A stretch of 8,019 nt of DNA, taken from Lutibacter sp. GTDB taxonomy: Bacteria; Bacteroidota; Bacteroidia; Flavobacteriales; Flavobacteriaceae. This document shows, piece by piece, positions 5,294 through 8,019 of this stretch. Position 1 is the stretch's first letter; every line of letters starts with the position of its first letter. Location: contig JASMME010000055.1 of the NCBI GenBank assembly GCA_030748365.1, positions 1 through 8,019 on the forward strand. The letters are read 5' to 3'. The notes beneath the pieces were generated by a model. That model was not told the origin of the DNA and made no database searches. It saw only the letters and a program-made list of their open reading frames with translations. The position numbers were made by a program, and so were the translations under genes.

Positions 5294-5419
5294 TGAGAAA
5301 CCCACATGCATGGATAAGGGGTGGACAGGGTTGCTAAATAATTCTGACTCCAGAGATTGTTTGTCTCAGCCCGGGCCATTGGCGCTCTAATGGTATCAAT
5401 GCCTGATAAATAGCATTCA

Positions 5420-6820
5420 ATGCCTTTTAGACCTATTTTTATATCCGTTTTGCTCCTCTTTTTTGTCAGTTGCAATCAGCCGCAGTCATCGGCACTTCCC
5501 CAAACCGATCCCGATAACGGCGGACTTTTCTTGCCGATTGGTTTTGGCGCCCTGGTGGTGGTCGACAGTATTGGCCCTTCCAGGCACTTGGCAGTCAACG
5601 ACAACGGCGATATCTATGTGAAGTTGCGCATCACATCCGATGCACCGGGCAATGTTGCCCTGAGAGATACAGATGATGACGGCAGGGCCGATGTGGTACA
5701 GCCATTTGGTGATTACCCGAATGACGGGCGTTTTGCTACCGAAATGCGGATACATAAAGACCATCTTTATTTTAGCTCGGAGTTGGTGGTGTACAGACAG
5801 AAACTGACGCCGCCTTCCCTGGTGCCGACGGGCAAGCCTGAGGTAATCCTGACTGATCGCTATCCCATCCGCTGGCACAATGCCAAAACACTGGCTTTTG
5901 ACAATAAGGGGAATATGTATGTGACCTTTAGTGCGCCTACAAATGCTTGTGAAGACCAGCGCCTGACTAGCCTTGATCCCAACAAAATCGTCAGGGGTGA
6001 ATATCCTTGTTCCCAATTAAAGATACTGGGTGGGGTTTGGAAATTTGATGAGGATACTCCCAACCAGTTCCAGTCCGACGGACAGCGGTATGCTACCGGT
6101 TTAAGGAGTATTGTGGCCATGTCCTGGAATGAAGATGATAACAGTCTGTATGCCGTAAACCACGGAAGGGATTATTTGCACAACCACGCGCCGCAATACT
6201 TCAGTCGCTGGCAAAGTGCCGTGTTACCAGCAGAAGAGTTTATGCTTATTAAGGAAGGTGATAACTTCGGCTGGCCTTATACCTATTACGATCATTTTAA
6301 GCAGCAACGGATGGTCGCTCCTGAATATGGCGGGAATGGCCGCAAGCCGGCCAAGGGGTTTAATGACCCACTTATGGGGCTACCCGCGCACTGGGCGCCC
6401 AACGACCTGTTGTTTTATAAAGGAGATCAGTTCCCCCCGCGTTACCGACAAGGCGCTTTTATCGCTTTTCATGGTTCGACCAATCGTACACCGTATCCAC
6501 AAGCTGGTTATATTGTGGCATTTATACCTTTTGAGGATGGCCGACCCACGGGAGACTGGGAAGTGTTTGCCGACGGTTTTGCCGGGGTTGATACCATTGA
6601 ACAGATGGCTAATGCCCGTTACCGCCCCATGGGATTGGCAGAAGGGCCAGATGGTTCTTTGTATATTTCTGAATCCAAAGAAGGGAAAATTTGGCGGGTG
6701 CTGTTTACAGCAGATCCTAATAAATTCGGCAAAGCCCAATTGTCAGCTATGGAAAAACGAAAATCAAGGTCCTATCTAAGGGTTCCTGACAAACAAACAG
6801 ATTTGTTATCCACCCCTTGA
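5420..6820 (+). CDS. PQQ-dependent sugar/sorbosone dehydrogenase-like lipoprotein, perhaps missing its cytochrome c domain
   Basis: The product has 466 residues. A lipoprotein signal peptide ends FVSC with C18 as the lipidated residue, so it is membrane-anchored outside the cytoplasm. The body reads as a six-bladed beta-propeller of the glucose/sorbosone dehydrogenase family, which oxidises sugars or aldoses using PQQ. Key stretches are DTDDDGRAD (83-91, EF-hand-like calcium loop), RWHNAKTLAFDNKGNMYV (151-168, H153 as candidate catalytic base), ATGLRS (225-230), VNHGRD (246-251), GDNFGWPY (280-287), FPPRYRQGAFIAFHGSTNR (338-356) and RPMGLAEGPDGSLYISES (402-419). The tail (MEKRKSRSYLRVPDKQTDLL) resembles the linker that leads into a C-terminal cytochrome c domain in many Bacteroidota relatives, but no CxxCH follows in the window. 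PQQ use and substrate are inferred. The gene is distinctly GC-richer than the next gene. Confidence 0.88.
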   Translation: MPFRPIFISVLLLFFVSCNQPQSSALPQTDPDNGGLFLPIGFGALVVVDSIGPSRHLAVNDNGDIYVKLRITSDAPGNVALRDTDDDGRADVVQPFGDYPNDGRFATEMRIHKDHLYFSSELVVYRQKLTPPSLVPTGKPEVILTDRYPIRWHNAKTLAFDNKGNMYVTFSAPTNACEDQRLTSLDPNKIVRGEYPCSQLKILGGVWKFDEDTPNQFQSDGQRYATGLRSIVAMSWNEDDNSLYAVNHGRDYLHNHAPQYFSRWQSAVLPAEEFMLIKEGDNFGWPYTYYDHFKQQRMVAPEYGGNGRKPAKGFNDPLMGLPAHWAPNDLLFYKGDQFPPRYRQGAFIAFHGSTNRTPYPQAGYIVAFIPFEDGRPTGDWEVFADGFAGVDTIEQMANARYRPMGLAEGPDGSLYISESKEGKIWRVLFTADPNKFGKAQLSAMEKRKSRSYLRVPDKQTDLLSTP

Positions 6821-6866
6821 TGGGCGGGAATTGGTTTGCCTTTTGATTGGCGCCATAAGGGAATCC

Positions 6867-6969
6867 TTTGTCACTGTTTCTGGGTATTGTTTGGTATGTA
6901 TTTATTGTTTAAATTTAGAAATGATTATTTAAGTGAATATTAAATAAACCGCTGTTACTCATGAAAAAA
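6867..6969 (+). repeat. 103-bp direct repeat, copy A (leader and start of the MBL gene)
   Basis: It runs from TTTGTCACTG to the ATGAAAAAA start of the hydrolase gene. It matches 7913-8015 without gaps at 93 of 103 positions. The left half is nearly identical and differences gather in the right half. It contains TTTG (6890-6893) and TAAATTTA (6910-6917), a near match to a promoter with a slightly short 16-base spacer, so the repeat may carry the promoter of each unit. Confidence 0.92.
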
Positions 6970-7887
6970 CTAATTCTACTATTACTATTTATTCCACTTG
7001 TTTCTTTTGGGCAAAACTCTAAAATAAAAGATTTTAAAATTACTATACTTTCTACTATGTTGTCTGACACCCACATTGGTGAATGGGGTTTTTCAGCAAT
7101 GATTGAAGCAGATGGACAAAGAATTTTATTCGATACTGGTTCAAGAGAAAAAACAGTAATTCAGAATGCAAAAGAATTAAAGATAAACCTTGATAATATT
7201 GACAATGTTTTTTTAAGTCACAACCATAAAGACCATACGGGTGGTTTAATAAATTTAAAATTAAATCATCCGACTTCTTTTTCAAATGCTCATATTGGAG
7301 AAGGAATTTTTTATTCAAGGCCTAATTCTACAGGAAATGACCATTATATTTTAAATAATAAGAACACTCTTGATGAATTAGGAATTAATTTTAAAACTCA
7401 TCAAAATCCTTCTCAAGTAATGCCTGGCTTATGGACAACTGGACAAATTCCAAGAAAATATGACGAAAAAAATTGGAGTGAATTAGGCAAAATGGTTGAT
7501 TCGAATGGAAATATAGTAGAAGATACTATTCCAGAAGACCAGTCATTATTCTTTGATACGGACAATGGGATTGTTTTAATAAGTGGTTGTGGGCACGCAG
7601 GCCTTATAAATACACTTGATTATGTGAAAAAGATTATTCCAAATAGACCCATTTATAAAATAATAGGAGGATTTCACTTATTAAATCTTAATGAAAAGAA
7701 GTTAGAATGGACCGCAAAAAAGATGGAAGAATTTGGAGTTAAATTTTTTGTTGGAGCTCATTGTACAGGGTTAAACTCCACATATTCAATCCGTAATTTT
7801 ATGAATCTTTCATCTAAAAATGCTTTAGTTGGTTCAGTGGGAACTTATATTACTAATCAAGGAATATTTCCTGGCTATATGGAATAA
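6961..7887 (+). CDS. Exported metallo-beta-lactamase-fold hydrolase (COG1237-like)
   Basis: The product has 308 residues. A signal peptide (1-18: MKKLILLLLF, ending VSFGQ) implies export. The remainder is an MBL-fold domain with a complete set of metal ligands: LFDTGS (56-61), SHNHKDHTGG (86-95) giving H87, H89, D91 and H92, then GCGHAGLINTL (209-219) with H212, GGFHLL (236-241) with H239, and GAHCTG (265-270) with H267. The order of motifs and the GCGHAG and FVGAHCTG segments fit the group often annotated as dihydropteridine/RFAP-synthase-like MBL hydrolases (COG1237), not true beta-lactamases; the substrate is unknown. The gene is very AT-rich beside the GC-rich propeller gene. It sits between two copies of a 103-bp repeat, with no terminator after it, so it may be read through to the next gene. 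Confidence 0.93.
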   Translation: MKKLILLLLFIPLVSFGQNSKIKDFKITILSTMLSDTHIGEWGFSAMIEADGQRILFDTGSREKTVIQNAKELKINLDNIDNVFLSHNHKDHTGGLINLKLNHPTSFSNAHIGEGIFYSRPNSTGNDHYILNNKNTLDELGINFKTHQNPSQVMPGLWTTGQIPRKYDEKNWSELGKMVDSNGNIVEDTIPEDQSLFFDTDNGIVLISGCGHAGLINTLDYVKKIIPNRPIYKIIGGFHLLNLNEKKLEWTAKKMEEFGVKFFVGAHCTGLNSTYSIRNFMNLSSKNALVGSVGTYITNQGIFPGYME

Positions 7888-7912
7888 CTAAACCATAGGC
7901 ATATCTTCTTCT

Positions 7913-8015
7913 TTTGTCACTGTTTCTGGGTATTGTTCGGTATGTGTTTATTGTTTAAATTTATAAGTGGTTATTTAAGTGAAAAGTAAACAAACCACTG
8001 ATACTCATGAAAAAA
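7913..8015 (+). repeat. 103-bp direct repeat, copy B (leader and start of the next gene)
   Basis: This copy is gapless and 93/103 identical to 6867-6969, including the CTC-ATGAAAAAA junction, so it positions the start of the next gene at 8007. The repeat period is 1046 bp. The -33-like TTTG of copy A is TTCG here. Confidence 0.92.
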
Positions 8016-8019
8016 TTAT
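8007..8019 (+). CDS. Start of a further gene, probably a paralogue of the MBL hydrolase, partial
   Basis: Only ATGAAAAAATTAT is in the window (M-K-K-L, then one base). Its leader is the second copy of the 103-bp repeat that also fronts the hydrolase gene at 6961, and the first residues MKKL are the same. A tandem duplicate is the simplest reading, but an unrelated exported protein with the same leader is equally compatible with 13 bases. Confidence 0.5.

Larger units (their letters stand above)
5035..5419. other. Intergenic region with repeat, phased A-tracts and promoter
   Basis: There is no coding gene in these 385 bases; a 104-residue frame on the minus strand (5161-5475) is low-complexity, made by the A-tracts, and overlaps the start of the next gene. 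In order the region holds a hairpin (5047-5077), copy 2 of the 51-bp repeat (5058-5108), ten phased A-tracts (5111-5210), a TTTG/TACTTTTG promoter (5262-5293) and a leader of about 120 bases. Confidence 0.7.

Noticed and set aside
5161..5475. 104-residue minus-strand frame
   Set aside because: Its C-terminal half is generated by the A-tract array (F/V/I low complexity), and its start overlaps the beginning of the propeller gene; it has no recognisable domain.
5486..6016. 176-residue minus-strand frame
   Set aside because: It lies wholly inside the propeller gene, whose + strand translation has clear family motifs.
6216..6779. 187-residue + strand frame in another phase
   Set aside because: It is an out-of-frame shadow of the propeller gene; the sequence is biased in composition and carries no domain.
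6961..7887. Class B beta-lactamase (antibiotic resistance)
   Set aside because: The metal-binding fold is shared, but the later motifs (GCGHAG, GGFH, FVGAHCTG) and the length fit the COG1237-type hydrolases rather than true metallo-beta-lactamases.

Overview
The window looks like a chromosomal segment of a marine-type Flavobacteriaceae (Bacteroidota) genome. Three things point there. Most starts lack a Shine-Dalgarno site and are preceded by A/T-rich leaders. Bacteroidota-type -7 elements (TAnnTTTG) lie upstream of several genes. The encoded proteins (TpiA, PrmA, ClpS, secreted lipoproteins, a sorbosone-dehydrogenase-type propeller) have the flavor of that family. No organism can be named from this alone.

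Layout. Positions 2-133 hold the last residues of a membrane permease, probably an OppB/DppB-type ABC importer subunit. Next is a housekeeping block on the + strand: tpiA (245-1003), a strong terminator (1027-1064), then prmA (1087-1920) and clpS (1939-2217), which are 18 bases apart and probably cotranscribed. A stretch of 844 bases without a convincing gene follows (2218-3061). It contains two back-to-back hairpins that can terminate transcription on both strands, a pair of TGTATACAA boxes 42 bp apart, and a possible leftward small RNA of about 100 nt.

From 3062 on the content is accessory and mostly exported. A secreted protein built of two repeated alpha/beta halves (3062-3802) is followed by a membrane-anchored SnoaL/NTF2-like protein (3899-4414) with a good terminator. 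Then comes an exported AhpD/carboxymuconolactone-decarboxylase-like protein (4615-5034), a lipoprotein beta-propeller of the PQQ-dependent sugar (sorbosone) dehydrogenase type (5420-6820), and an exported metallo-beta-lactamase-fold hydrolase (6961-7887). The window ends 13 bases into another gene that begins ATGAAAAAA.

The most notable architecture is in the right half. Two clearly AT-rich genes (4615-5034 and 6961-7887) sit among GC-richer neighbors, and each is bracketed by its own direct repeat. The first is a 51-bp pair (4472-4522 and 5058-5108, 49/51 identical). The second is a gapless 103-bp pair (6867-6969 and 7913-8015, 93/103 identical) that includes the leader and start codon of the following gene. 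This suggests acquired or tandemly duplicated modules. The propeller gene ends exactly where a cytochrome c domain often begins in relatives, just before the second repeat, so it may have been truncated. Upstream of the propeller gene, ten A-tracts are phased at 10 bp over about 100 bp (5112-5207), a strong signature of intrinsically bent DNA, followed by a good TTTG-N20-TACTTTTG promoter.

Functionally the left block is core metabolism and translation/proteolysis. The right block encodes exported proteins whose roles cannot be fixed from sequence alone, and no pathway linking them is evident.
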